Shown piece by piece: positions 22,347 to 33,764 of a stretch of DNA of 64,000 bases; the stretch's first letter is position 1, and each line of letters starts with the position of its first letter. Made by a program: the position numbers and the translations under genes. The stretch spans positions 46,771,758 to 46,835,757 of the forward strand of contig NC_087062.1 of assembly GCF_963678635.1 (NCBI RefSeq), written 5' to 3'. The stretch comes from Symsagittifera roscoffensis (lineage: Eukaryota > Xenacoelomorpha > Acoela > Convolutidae). The notes beneath the pieces were generated by a model. It made no database searches. It was not told the origin of the DNA and worked only from the letters and a program-made list of their open reading frames with translations.

Positions 22347-25300
22347 TCAATGTTCCATCTCCTCCTCCTGCGACATTGACTCCGCACTTTCAGTCTCTGT
22401 GTCTTGCAACACGTCGGTATCTACTCTGATGCTGTTGGAGGCAGTTCTCCAACAACACTTCTGCTCTTCTACTCTTTTTTTTTACAACAAAGTAGAGGAT
22501 CAACGTTTGTTTCTCTGTTTCGGCAGAAGCTGTTGTGGAGGCACAACGTCACATTTCTCTCCAAGTCTTCCTTCAACATCTCTTCTATTTTTCTCCCGTC
22601 ACATTCACTTGTCCTAGAAGTCCTCTTCACTGCGGTGTTTACTGCATTCCGATGAGTCACAAAAGCTCGCTTGAAAGCTCCTACTCCACTGTCCAGCTGA
22701 TACGCATTGTACACTCTGCTGTGCGTCAACATATGCTTCTTGGCATACTCGAACAACCATGCAGTCATGTTGGCTCTGAACCATGGCATCAGTCGTCTTC
22801 TGGCCCATATCTTTTTCATTTCCATCGGAATGTTCAAGATTTTGCACGTTGTCTCAAAAAGATCTAAATCTTTTAGACAATCCAATTCCTGCAATTGCTC
22901 TTTCGTAAGCGTTTCTTGTCAATTGTTCTCTTTTACATGAGCTTCCAGCCATCGTATCGCCATCATAACTCCCACTATCACTATCGTTATGGGCTGTGAT
23001 GAATCTGGTAAACCCATGGAGAGCAGCTCTCCACAGTCCCAGATCATCACCAGATTACTACGCCCGGGATACCACCATGTTTGTAGCAAGCAATGACAGG
23101 GGAACTAATTATGTGTTGACATGATGCTCCTCGAATTATGTTTTCCCGAAGCCTCCAGTAGTGGTTCCACTTCCATCATCAATCGGTGGACCTCATCATT
23201 CTCATCTACAGCATTGTATTCTGTGACTATTGACGCTTTTTGCTTCTGTCTTTCAAAGTATCCCATGAACTTCTTCCCCAGTATCGATTTTAATTCTTTT
23301 TTGGTCCTCTCTGGAACTGCTGAGATCATTTTGCACAATAACTTATAAAATTTTTCTGACATTCTCGCTAGTCTTACGCATGTTGGCACTGAGAAGGCTT
23401 GATCCACGATCGTTCTCGTACTTTTCACATCCACCGCTACGACTTGCACTGGTTATCTGCTCTTGCACTTTGGAGCTAATGTTGATTCCACAAAATATCG
23501 CGCTCCCGTTGGTCTACGGTAGGTTTCACTGTGCCGGATGTTCAATTCCGCCTCGATCGCTTCTCTCCACTTTCCAATAAACTTTTGCTCGGTTTGCAAA
23601 ACTCCCGGAAACACTTCTACACTGATGGTCGTAACCATCTCATGCTTTTGTTCTAGATTCAAAAGTGACTCTAATGAACCAAACATGCTGTAGAAGCCTA
23701 GTGCAGTCACTAGATTCACCTCGGTTCCTCCATGGCAATCTGGAATCAATTCCGTTTCGGTTTTTGCTTTCATCACAATGTTACAAAACAATATCGTTAA
23801 TTGCTTGTGTTGTTTCTCCAGGGTCTTTACGCAATCCAGACCTCCACAGATGTGACCCTTCAGTCAGCAGACTTCCGCCAGACAGCTACCAGGTTTGACC
23901 CAGTCCTTTGGTCCCCAGCCAGGCAACTCTACTTTGTCTTCTCCGTTGCTCTTAGAGGCTGTCATCATCAAAGTGTAAATTATGTTCAGGTCACGCAAGT
24001 TACAGTCTGAATTCAATTCCCTCTGCACGTCTTGTGTTGCACGCAAAATCGAATCGGCGTTAGGACTCGGACACCAAGATGGTTTCATCAATTCCCACAC
24101 CACAATCAAACTCGTTCTTAGCAGTTCGTCCGAGAATCCCAATCCAAATTCCCACTCGGTTGTCAGATTTCGGCACTGAAGGCGCAGCCACCTTTTCTTC
24201 CAACACAAGTCCCAGCTTAGACTGCTGATTAGCAGCGCTTCTTATCGTTGCATTTCTTGACGTCCAGAATCTTAGCAACACTGCTTGCTCGTAATCAAAG
24301 AAGCAATCGCGTATGTCTTCATTAATGAAAGGGTTTTACGCCATCCCTACGATTCCGGATACGTAATTGTATGATTTTTTCCTGATCGGTCCACAGGATT
24401 CACTGGACTTCGGCAGTGCTCCCATAGATTCTTTTGTGAGCCTCATCTCTTTGTTAGAGAATCTCCTTACTTCATCAATCTTCTTCATCGGTTCTAGCTC
24501 CACAGGCTCCTTCATGTTCACTCGCATCGGCTTACTCTGATGGATACCCAGAAGAGCTAGTAAGAGCAAGGCTTTCGCTCGTTCATCGCCTTCTCTTAGC
24601 ATCTAGACACAAATAATGTTCATTGCTGGCACTGATATTTGTTCTATCTTGAATCGAATAAAATAGAGAGCGTCTCTCCGCTTCCTGCACGCTACTGCCG
24701 CTCCTTCTTGGGTTATTAGATCTCTCATACTCGTCACTAAGAAAACCTTCTCTCCCTTTGATATTTTTCTTTCTTCTGAATCATATTCCCCCGTGTCAGT
24801 CCCCGTGTCAGTCATGCACCAGGCGAACCTTAGTTGTAATTCTGTTCTCACATAGGTTATCGCTATCAGAGCATGTATCTTCGTAGTGGTTCTCATTTCT
24901 TCTTCGAAGTACCGTAACACTACTGCTCTCCATGGTAGGCTCACCAACTGCTCTATCGTCTCCGTTTGCATCTCATACGATACCAGAGTTCCGTACGCCT
25001 TCTGCTTCATGGTTGTGCCTTGCATCATCGGCTCTAAATAACCTTCCATATCACTTTTATTTTTCAGAGCAATTAAATGTCATCTAGCACAGTTTCTGTA
25101 TTCCATCATCTCCATGTATCCACCAGCGGGTTCATCAATCGATACAGTTTCCGACACTGTCGGTCGGATATATTCCACTGGGACTAGCTGTCCTACGACG
25201 CTTTTCTTTCCGTGATTCATGGGAGACGGTTTGAAATCTTTAAGGGTACTCTCTCCGCATTGGCTGAGTATTTCCATTTCTAACGTTGCTGCAGTCAGAG

Positions 25301-25979
25301 TGCGGTCACTCCTCTTGGTTTTATAACTGGCTGATATTAGTTCTGCCGTGAGAACGGATGGCACCATCGCTACGTCAGTCAACTTTCTGTCAGTGCCAGG
25401 CAATCGGTCATCAACCTGTCCCATGTCCATGGCTTCTTCGACGCGTTTTCTTTTTGGCTGAGTTAACAGCTTTCATCGAGATTTCGGAATCCACTTTTGT
25501 TTTTCCAGCTTTCCTCAATGTCACTTTGCTGCCCGGTTTCATTTTCATTCCACTAATCTTATCAATCACCATTTTTGATCGCATCGTTCCCTTTCGGGTT
25601 CTTGACAGATATACCACTTCTCGCTTGCCTTCTTGTGGCGTCATCTTTATAGGAGAGTTTTCCTCACTTTCATCAGTGGCCGAGTCGATCAGCAACTCGT
25701 TCAATCTCCCATCACACTCGTCGAGTTTGTCAAGCACTTCCCGCACTAGTGTTCTGATGAGACCTATTTTCAGAATAGACTGAGTCCCGTAGATCTGAAC
25801 TACTGTCCAGACTTCTTCCATGAAAAAACTCTGTCCATACTGCATCCCGTCCTATTCTCGTGGTCTTTATGATGAACTTCCCACTCTTCTTCGGGCAACG
25901 TTCCCAAGAAAGGTACTCTGGCAGTGCCTTCTATTCTTCTTCTCCTTAGTGATTCCATTAAAAGTTTTTTTCGGCATTT
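22347..25979 (-). pseudogene. ORF3 C-terminal region (region D), copy 2
   Basis: The fullest version of the ORF3 C-terminal part. Open pieces in shifting frames run 25845-25411 (helical, then a basic Lys/Arg-rich segment after SPIKM), 25430-25080 (probably beta-rich), 25049-24603 and 24602-24336 (mixed), 24281-23864, 23791-23453 (around EQKHEMVTTISVEVFPG), 23449-23105 (with the ERTKKELKSILGKK helix), and 22894-22469, then the acidic tail. About 1,200 codons in all. No family is recognised. A matrix-like, capsid-like or surface role is possible but unsupported. There is no clear signal peptide and no convincing 20-residue transmembrane run, so a classical env is not seen. Confidence 0.55.
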
Positions 25980-27976
25980 TTAAAATTGCTCGGAGAGCTG
26001 CTCTCCGGCAAATGCAGGTTCATTTCCAGTGTGGAAGTTCCCTCGTTTGCCGTTTTCAAAGTCGCTGAGGAAGTTGAAGTCCAGGCTGAACATCACGCCT
26101 GTCGAAGCCTTGTCTTCCTCTTTCTCAGCCTGATTGGGATCCTGTTGCATAGGCTCTTCCGATTGATGTCTTCCTCCCTGCCCATCGTCTCGTCTTGGAT
26201 TTTTTCCTGAACTCGAGGGCTCTTGCTTTTCATCCCTTACTCCATCTGGAAAGTTCGGTACAACTAGTCTGCCAGCTGACTGATCTTCCCCCTCTCCGTG
26301 CATTACCTTGACTTCTCCACAGCCAAAGGGTGCTAGCATGGTTCTAGTTTGTAGTGTTCCGCCCACCATTACCTCTGGTTTTACAATCGTCAAGATTAGT
26401 GAGGCGTCTTGTAAGTCCGCCTTGCCTCTCATGACCATTGGCGCCAGATCCAGTTTCGCCCATTCCTCGTCAAATCGTCCAGGCTTCGGAGTTGCTGCAT
26501 TATTCATCCGTCTCCTCGTTGTTTCATGCGTGTAGGCCAACTGCGTATACTGCAGCACTGCGGCGTATCTACCCACGAAGCACGGGTCGATCATCTCGGA
26601 GAATTTCGCTACCCTCCTTTTGTTAATTTCGAAGGCTCTCAACATGGGGTTTGTACTACGGAGTCTGCTCCGATCAACATCATTCTAATTCAAGGAAATT
26701 CAGGGATCTCTTCTGGCAGTTTCTTGTAGTCACCCCAGTCTTTTGTTTTTCCTCTCAATTTGTGATATGCTGCAGTCTGTCGAGGAATTCTTGTAATTTC
26801 GCCGTTCGACTTATTGTAGGGCCTTAGATTCTAGAGCTTCGGGAATACCTCGATGTGCCCTCCACCCACTTCTCCCATCCTATCACGAAGTGATCATCAA
26901 AATTTATGACGGTCATCTCCGGCTCTGATATCTTCGCGAATAACAAGTCCTCACTCATTATCTGTCATAGGGCGTGCTGTTCACACCAGTTAAGTGCACT
27001 TCCGTCCACTGCTGATATGAGGTTCAGGTGCAACACCGACCTCCTGTACGCCTCCACCTTAACGTCAGGGAACGCAAACGTGACTGCCGGACCGTATCCG
27101 GTACTGTCACGAACTCCGTGGCTCCTCTGATCAATGCTCAAGGATCGGTCCTCATGGCCAAGCTCAGGTCAGTTAACAGGGGCATGCCCCCCAGCATGAC
27201 GTCGCATGTCTTCTTCCTTTTGAATTGTCTCATCCTCTCCTGTTCCAAAGAGATTCTGCTGCTGGATGTATTCGATAAGAGTATGTCACAGATTTCTTTT
27301 CTTGGTCCAGAAATCAGTGGGTCGCTTCACGTCAAACCTCCTCTCGTTCTCTCTCATCTGCTCCGTGTAGCGTGTCAAATTCATCAATCCTCCCAAGTTC
27401 CCGTGCGTTATCGCAATCAGCGTCAGAAGTCCATCTAGTCGCAAATTCAGCACTCCTTTGGTGAGCAGTATCACTGGTCCTCTCACGAAGTTCTCCGCTC
27501 CAAACGTCACAGACAGGGCTAGTATTTCCACGATCGATACTTCTACGACTGCTTGGAGGAACTGTTTAATCAGGTATCGAGAAAGCGATGGGTAAATTTT
27601 CGCTTGGAAGGACGCGGTCCATCCGGCTCCCAACCCTTCCAGCATGCTGTCAGTCCGGTCAAAGCCTTCCTCTCCCTTAACATTCTGTGCCAGAAAGCTT
27701 CCAGGGTAACTTGGCACACTCTGTTTACAAACTCGGCTGACTTCTCTTCAGCATTTTTGGCCAGGTTTACCTCTTTCACCAGGTAGTCATGGATCTTCCT
27801 GATCATCACTGGACTTCGCTCGAAAGCGTCCGTGCCCAGTGCGGCTACTCGAGGGGTCAAGTGCAGCCACTTGATAGCATCTGTTTCGTTCTCAAGACCA
27901 TCGCTTCCAAGTGAGCTCTCGTCTCCTTGGAAATCTTCCTTCTTTCTCCTTCCTATTTGATTTCCATTCCTCGGAC
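25980..27976 (-). pseudogene. ORF3 helix-rich region (region C), copy 2
   Basis: Counterpart of 2938-4716. Long open pieces are 27980-27570, 27717-27286 and 26645-25980, with a decayed middle (about 26650-27285). It shares the SMLEGLGAGW, LTLIAITHGNLGGL, WAKLDLAPM and GGTLQTRTMLAPFG blocks. Its C-terminal end is hydrophilic with an RNPRRDDGQGGR-like stretch, then a Phe/Asn-rich tail. Conservation of blocks across copies that differ in frameshifts indicates a real protein. The function is unknown. Confidence 0.6.
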
Positions 27977-28816
27977 TCATAGGTCGTTAGACATCGCTAC
28001 TATTACTCGATGGTCATCGTCAATTCCTGGTTTCAGTTTAAGTTGTAGGCTGAAGTTGGACAGTTCCAACCCCAGTACTTCGTCTAACACTAACACGGGT
28101 AGTGAATGGTCTTTAAATCTTCGCATCGCATTCGAGATGCCAGCCCACACCGCAGATAACTCCGCCCTAAGTGGTCTTAAGTTATCCATCTCTATTCCGC
28201 GATTTCGGGCAGATATGATCACATCATATTTCCCTTCCGAGAGCAACGCCTCCATCGCGTATACAAACTTCAGTCCATCCGGGAGATGTGCATATGCCGG
28301 AGACAGTGCAAACACAGCTCTCGGTGTTATCTTGGTGAAGGCACCTTCTTTCAGCGTGTCCATTACTTCACCCATCGACTCGAGGATATCCTTTATCGCT
28401 GGCCATACTGCGTCTTCGGCCGTTGACGGTTCTCTGAGTCTGTTCAGGAAACCCCTACTGTGTAGATGGTCGTTTATGCCGGCAAAGACGATCGTGATCG
28501 GGTTCATTTCCGTCTGTCGTTGAACCCCCATCACCGTGGTGATCCAAGATGTTCTCAGGTTTTGGAGAACTCTCACCAAACTGTCACCCAGTATCAAATG
28601 AGATGTCCCAAGCGGCGGTTGTTGCATGTTTATCGCCGGACTCCAAGTCGATCGATTAAAGCAGGCTCGCGGATCAGCATCCGAAACTCCTGTGAAGTTA
28701 TTCTTCACTTGGTTGATCTTCTGCACGTCAAACACTCGGGACACTTTCTCCATTGGCGATTCTCTTATTTTCCTCTCAGGGGCTCTAGGTCTTTGCTGGT
28801 AACGTGACACTGTCAA
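27977..28816 (-). pseudogene. Hybrid SGNH-type segment: domain 1 block I joined in frame to domain 2, copy 2
   Basis: One uninterrupted stretch of about 280 codons. It begins in the first SGNH domain (TSHLILGDSLVR, then RTSWITTVM) and passes without a frame break into the second SGNH-like domain (GVQRQTEMNPITIVFAGINDH onward). Relative to copy 1 about 1.3 kb between the two domains is missing. The hybrid keeps a Gly-Asp-Ser block I and a GxND block III but has no clear DxxH. It could be a chance in-frame deletion, or recombination between related domains. Confidence 0.65.
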
Positions 28817-29813
28817 CTCCCGTTTTCTTTATCGTTTCTCGGGAGAGTTCCACGCTGCCAGTGTCGTCTAATCTTTAATAGAGTGCAGTCACCCCGGAAC
28901 CTGGCGCACTCCTATTAGCGACTAGCCGTCCAGCTGTTTCTATCAATTTTCTCACTGTTTGCTCCACGACTGGGTTATCCAGGGTATCACTTGGGTCCGG
29001 GATAGTTACTCTTACTGTCGTAGTCGCGGGTCGCATCTCCGTCGTCTGACTTAGTTCGCGAGGCGTCAGGAGCTCCATCTGGGACTGCCCACGAGAAATA
29101 TTCCTTGCAGGTATCACTTTTTCCACTGCCGTCAAAAACACCAGACGTTCCGATTGCTCTTTATATTCTTGCCTCAAGCGTTTTATTTCCTGACCCGGTT
29201 TCTTGGTGCAATTTTCAAACAGTTTCTTCCACATATCCCTGACTTCTTCTACACTGAGCATAGTCTTCGTCACTTGATATATCTCCCTTCTGTTCTTCTC
29301 CAGTTCTTCTATCGTTCTGTTGAGGTCTTGCATCTTTTCGTTTGTCTGAACTTCTTCTTCCACTCTCGCCCTCTTTGGTGGCACAGCTGCTCTCATTTGA
29401 GAGCTAGACGAGGCAGCCTCGCTGTTCATCTCCAGATGCATTCTCCTCAGACCAGGCCTAGGCTTGGTTGGCAGAGGCATCTCATCTGGTTGGTAGGTCC
29501 TGGAACTTCCCAATCCAGGTTCGTTCAACATGTCACTTCCTGAGAGAGCCCCGTTTCTCCACCTCATTACCCTCATCTTTCGGCGGTCTAGTACTCCTCT
29601 TTCTCCATATGCGGCCATCAATAAGACTTCCGTGGGGCGGTTCCTACAGTTATCATGTCCTAAGATGTTTATCAAGGCGACCAGCAACATGACTACTTCT
29701 GGGTTCTCCAGGGCGAAGTCTCGATCCATCAGCCGACGATAGATCGCATCTATCATCGGTCCAACATATGCGTCCGCTAGGTCCATCAATTCATTCAAAT
29801 CGAAGTTGTCCAT
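28817..29813 (-). pseudogene. ORF3 N-terminal region: N module + coiled coil, copy 2
   Basis: Open from the ATG at 29813 to about 28875, about 310 codons in this copy. It contains the conserved helical N-terminal module (ALINILGHDN block), a Gly/Ser/Pro-rich stretch, the KRARVEEEVQ basic/acidic step, a coiled coil with heptad-like Leu/Glu/Lys spacing (about 29350-29140), and a Thr/Pro-rich linker. It stops at GSGVTALY, just before the SGNH segment, where the sequence is locally scrambled compared with copy 3. Confidence 0.75.
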
Positions 29814-30239
29814 TTCGTTAAATTCGCTTTGATTATCAGTTTGTGTCAATTGAAATCTGATGAATGATTAAACGATCAATCAAGATCTAGAAAAGAGGTC
29901 ACGAATATCATAGTTGTCAGCTTTACTCGAGTTTTTTATTAAAATTTATTTAAAACAGTCAGATAAAAAGCTTTTGATCGTCAAGTTTATTTAAATCAGT
30001 TTATTGCTAAAATTTTGGAATTGAATGGACAGTCCAAACTTTGGATCTATTCCTGAGATTGTCATTCGGTTATTCATGGTCACTAATCCCTTCTTACCCA
30101 GGGTCTTAATAACATAACACATAGCATAATATAACACACATTTCACACACAACACACATTTAGTATGACGCCTTCATGCATGCAACCTAAACTCAGCCTA
30201 TACTTAAATAATATTTCTTGTGTAAGTATACTTGTAAAT
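29814..30239 (-). promoter_or_regulatory. Conserved pol-ORF3 untranslated gap with candidate splice acceptor, copy 2
   Basis: Equivalent to 7770-8149. The acceptor-like CTCTTTTCTAG ends at 29887 (minus strand), about 74 bp before the ORF3 ATG. Nearly 300 bp upstream of it is unusually similar to copy 1 at the base level (compare 29890-30235 with 7850-8195). No open frame is shared. Confidence 0.4.
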
Positions 30240-30545
30240 TAATATCAGAAAAGAAAAGATTACGTGAATCAGTGTAATCCTGGTCTTTGCTTCCAAAAAA
30301 ATTCTATATTTTTATATTCTCTCTAAAAATCCGCTGCTAACGCTGTCCTGGAATTCATGTCCGCTGTGATCGCTATCGCACATGTTCTATTTGTAAGTAC
30401 AAAATCGCTATCTGTCAATATTATGCTACTTGATTACTCATTCGACAAGTTAAAATATGATTCAACTACTCACCCTATGTCCGGTTACTTAGGGTCCTCG
30501 CCTGTTTCTGCTTCTAGATCACCTGTCTCTCTTGCTTTTCTTAAT
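30240..30545 (-). pseudogene. Macro domain remnant (Pol C-terminus), copy 2
   Basis: The N-terminal half is readable: SSIILTDSDF, then ILTNRTCAIAITADM-like strand, then RTALAADF and EYKNIEFFWKQRPG. About 240 bp is then missing and only the last few codons plus the untranslated gap follow. Three stops interrupt the frame. It shows that the macro domain was already part of the element when copies 2 and 3 split. Confidence 0.6.
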
Positions 30546-31354
30546 TTTTTTATTTATTAATTTTTCAGTGTGGGTAAGTCCTACCTCCACTCCCCGGACA
30601 AGAAAATCCTTCGACATCCACGTCGATCGCATACCAGATATTAAATCAAGGTTGGATGCAGGAATGAATAATTGCCCTTCCTGGGCAGCCCATGAAAGAT
30701 CATCCTTTTCGGTTTTTATGTATTTCATGCTCTCACGGTCTACATCTTGAATCGCGACACTGGTCTCCTTTGGGTCCGACGTCATTTCGTTCAGCCATTC
30801 CAAGACACGCAGATTCGTCAAGTCTTGTTCGTAAGATTGCTGTTGCTCGTCGTCGAATTCTACCTCGGGTTAAGACCGGTCATCGATCCACTCCTCGTCG
30901 CGGTCGTCGACTATGTCGATGTCTTGCGACACGGTTATTTCTTCTAGGCCTGCCAATTTTTCCACTTCAGATCTATAAAAATCTTCTTCAGATCTATTCT
31001 GTCCACTACGAAGTCATCTCTGTAAGGATTGTATTTCTTCGTGAGTCTTGTCCCGTCACTTTGTCGAGTCTGTATCATAAACGGAAGATCTGGTTCGAAG
31101 TTTTTTAGGACCTCCATCTGTTCGGGGTCATGCCAATTGTCTTCTGCGTAGGGTAAGAATTCTTCAACCGCTTCAATCACCTCGTTGGGATCCTGGTCCA
31201 GTGGTAGACTTGATCCTTCCTCTACTACCTCACCCCATCATTCTTTCCCCTGGTTCCCTTCTCATTGACCTCACAGGCAGGGTCCATCATCAGATAATCC
31301 CCTTCTTCCATGTCTGCAGGTATACACCCGTCTTCCGTCAACGGGTTGTGTGGC
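30519..31354 (-). pseudogene. Pol C-terminal extension between integrase and macro domain, copy 2
   Basis: Acidic region after the integrase GPY/F module, including a block around GDDFVVDRID. It ends with about 85 codons that copy 3 lacks (about 30760-30519): a polar helix, then FIPASNLDLISGMRS and a Lys-rich end. In copy 3 the same place holds a PEKQE repeat instead. No domain recognised. The frame changes before the macro domain. Confidence 0.5.
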
Positions 31355-32905
31355 TTAGTGTTTTCGTAGTGAGCGGCTCGGCCGGTACTCAGTATGTAAA
31401 AACGTCCCTCTTGGTGCAGTTCTGTAATCATGAAGGGTCCCCACCACTCCTGTAGGAGCTTTCTCGTTCCTTTCGGTGGTATAACATTTTGAAATACCCA
31501 TACGTAGTCTCCTACCGAGTAAGCTTTTGCACCAGCTGATTTTATCGAATATTTTCCTCTGCATTACCTGTGCCTGCTGAGTGTTGCATCTACACAAGTC
31601 GTTTAGTTCTTGTTGACGTCTAATCACATCCCTTACGTAGACTTGTGGCGATGTTTTCTTCCCCTCATACTCTGGGTAGAAGAAAGTCAAGGGCAAAGAC
31701 TTCTCGTGTCTGGTTAACATCATGTGTGGACTAACTCCGGTGGTGGAGTGTTGCGTGCTGTTGTAAGCTCCCATTACCTGTGGAAGGTATCTGTCCCAAT
31801 CGGTCATGTACCTGGAACAATATATCCTCAGCATCGACACCAACGTCCGATTTTGCCATTCGTCTGGGGATGGTATGTCGTGGAGTGAGCTTGAAATACC
31901 TGTGAGCCTCTCATGAGATCTTTCGTAAGTTCTCCCACGAAAGATGTTCCGTTATCCGATTGAAACGTCATCGGACAACCATGTCTCGCTATCCACGTAT
32001 TTATTAGATGATCGCACTTCTCTTCTGTTGAGGCATATATGTAGGGCACGGCTTCTGCATGCTTCGTGAAGTGGTCTATCATGACCAAGACCTGATTATA
32101 GCCACTGTCTGTCATACATATTTTCTGGTGGTCAATCTGCACCATCTCGTTGAATTCAGATGACTCGATCGACTGCAAGGGAAATCGCAATTTCCTTGGA
32201 TCCTTGAACTGTTCTCGCATGCCTTTTTCATTCCAGGCCGCTCAAAGCGCTTCAGGATCCTCTGGTATATTTTGTCGATTCACTGATGGCCCATCTGATC
32301 ATGCAACCTGAATAAAAGTTCTGTCTGATAGAGTTGCGGCATAATCGCGTTGTATTTGTACAGGACTTTGTCTTCTTCTCTTCTCTTACAAGCCACGATC
32401 CCGTCCTTGTTCAGATATAACCTTCCCTCTTTTGCATAAATTACTGTCTCAGAATACGGTAACTGTCTTCCTCCAGGTCACCTTTGTCTGGTGTTCCATT
32501 TTCGATGCACCTTTTTAAGTTACTCGTCATGCGGTCATTTCTTTGTGCTTCTAGCAGGTCTGACAGTCTGTATCTCGCCTTCAAGTACGACTTCATGACC
32601 CTCGAATGACTGTTTGTTTCATCGGGCTGATGTGTGTCGTTTTCCATCTTCACGCACCAAACTTTCACCAATGGCTCTGTTTCTTGTCTGAAGGGTTGAA
32701 GATCAGTCCTGACCACTTTTTTCCGCGGCAAAAAACTCATCAACCGTTTCGATACCGCAATTGTTTCTAGATCATCCGCTGCGTTGTCAGAAACTATTTC
32801 GCTACGTAGCAGGTAGCGATCACTGTCAGGGTCTTGATATACCTCTCTGTCCAGGTCTCTTGCTGGAGTCTCCACTAGCAACGTGTGGATCGCTAGCTCT
32901 GACAA
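31355..32905 (-). pseudogene. Integrase (IN), copy 2, catalytic residues lost
   Basis: The N-terminal extension is open at 32905-32441, and the core at 32220-31828. First Asp (MVQIDHQ) and second Asp (SDNGTSFVG) are present. A loss of about 16 nt after HPQTNG removes the catalytic Glu codon and shifts the frame (about 31850). A second deletion (about 32200-32215) removes the CxxC of the HHCC finger. The C-terminal half resumes at 31843 with the YNSTQHSTTGVSPHM block and retains the WWGPF of the GPY/F module in another frame (about 31435). Confidence 0.85.
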
Positions 32906-33764
32906 TTCTGATCCTGTGCTCGAGTTCCTGTTTGAGTAAGTATCAGTTCCTGAATTCCTCGAGTTGTCATCAACGGAAGAATCTGTCTCTGAGCATGTTT
33001 CCTCTTAGGGATCGGTTTTATGCGCTCTGCTCATCCGCTGAACTCCCCGGACATGATTTTATCATCCAGGTCCTGTTCCTCACCATGAACATTTTCCTCT
33101 ACACCTGACTCCACGGACTTACTTTCTTGTCCCGGGTCTTATTGATAAACTCGCCTGTTCCTATCAACGACCTTCTCCCCGGACAAATTTCTTGCCCCAG
33201 ATTTTGTTCAACCTTTTGGCCTTTCTGATCCTGATCCTCAAAGGTGACGGTTTTCCTTTGTGTCCCTTTCACCTGTTCTTTTCGTTTGTATGATGTGCTT
33301 GTCAAGACGTTTTGGAGTATCGAGGAAACTATTTGCTGAACTATTGTCCTACAATACCTTTCATTTTCCTTGTGTTGACATCTTGATGGCTTTATCTTTA
33401 TTTTCTCACTGACTGTTAGCGATGCCATGGCTGCTGCCTATTCGGGGTCATCTCTAGTCACTTCTCTCTTCAACATTTCACCCAGCATCTGCATCACTTG
33501 CAGAGTGACCTGAACCGTTTTATCCAGCAATGAGAGGCTGTTAATGTTAATACGAGAGAGTTTCTGTTGGACCAGGTTCGAACGTAGCAACAGATCCAAA
33601 GGCACCGGGTCCTTCGTTGATAAAATCTTTATTTCCGCTGCCTTTTCCACCGGTAACTCGGGGTGTCCCGTAATTCCATGTCCAGATTTTTCCAACCATC
33701 TCGTCAAGGGAAGCGCCTTATAAATTTCTTTATTCAGAAAGGAGAACCCTTCCTTGATTTCCGC
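32906..33764 (-). pseudogene. Pol linker between RNase H and integrase, copy 2
   Basis: Polar linker in several broken pieces (33707-33438, 33428-33099). It includes the HPELPVEKAAEIKIL block also seen in copy 3 and short repeats around TCCCCGGACAAA. No enzymatic motif seen. Confidence 0.5.
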
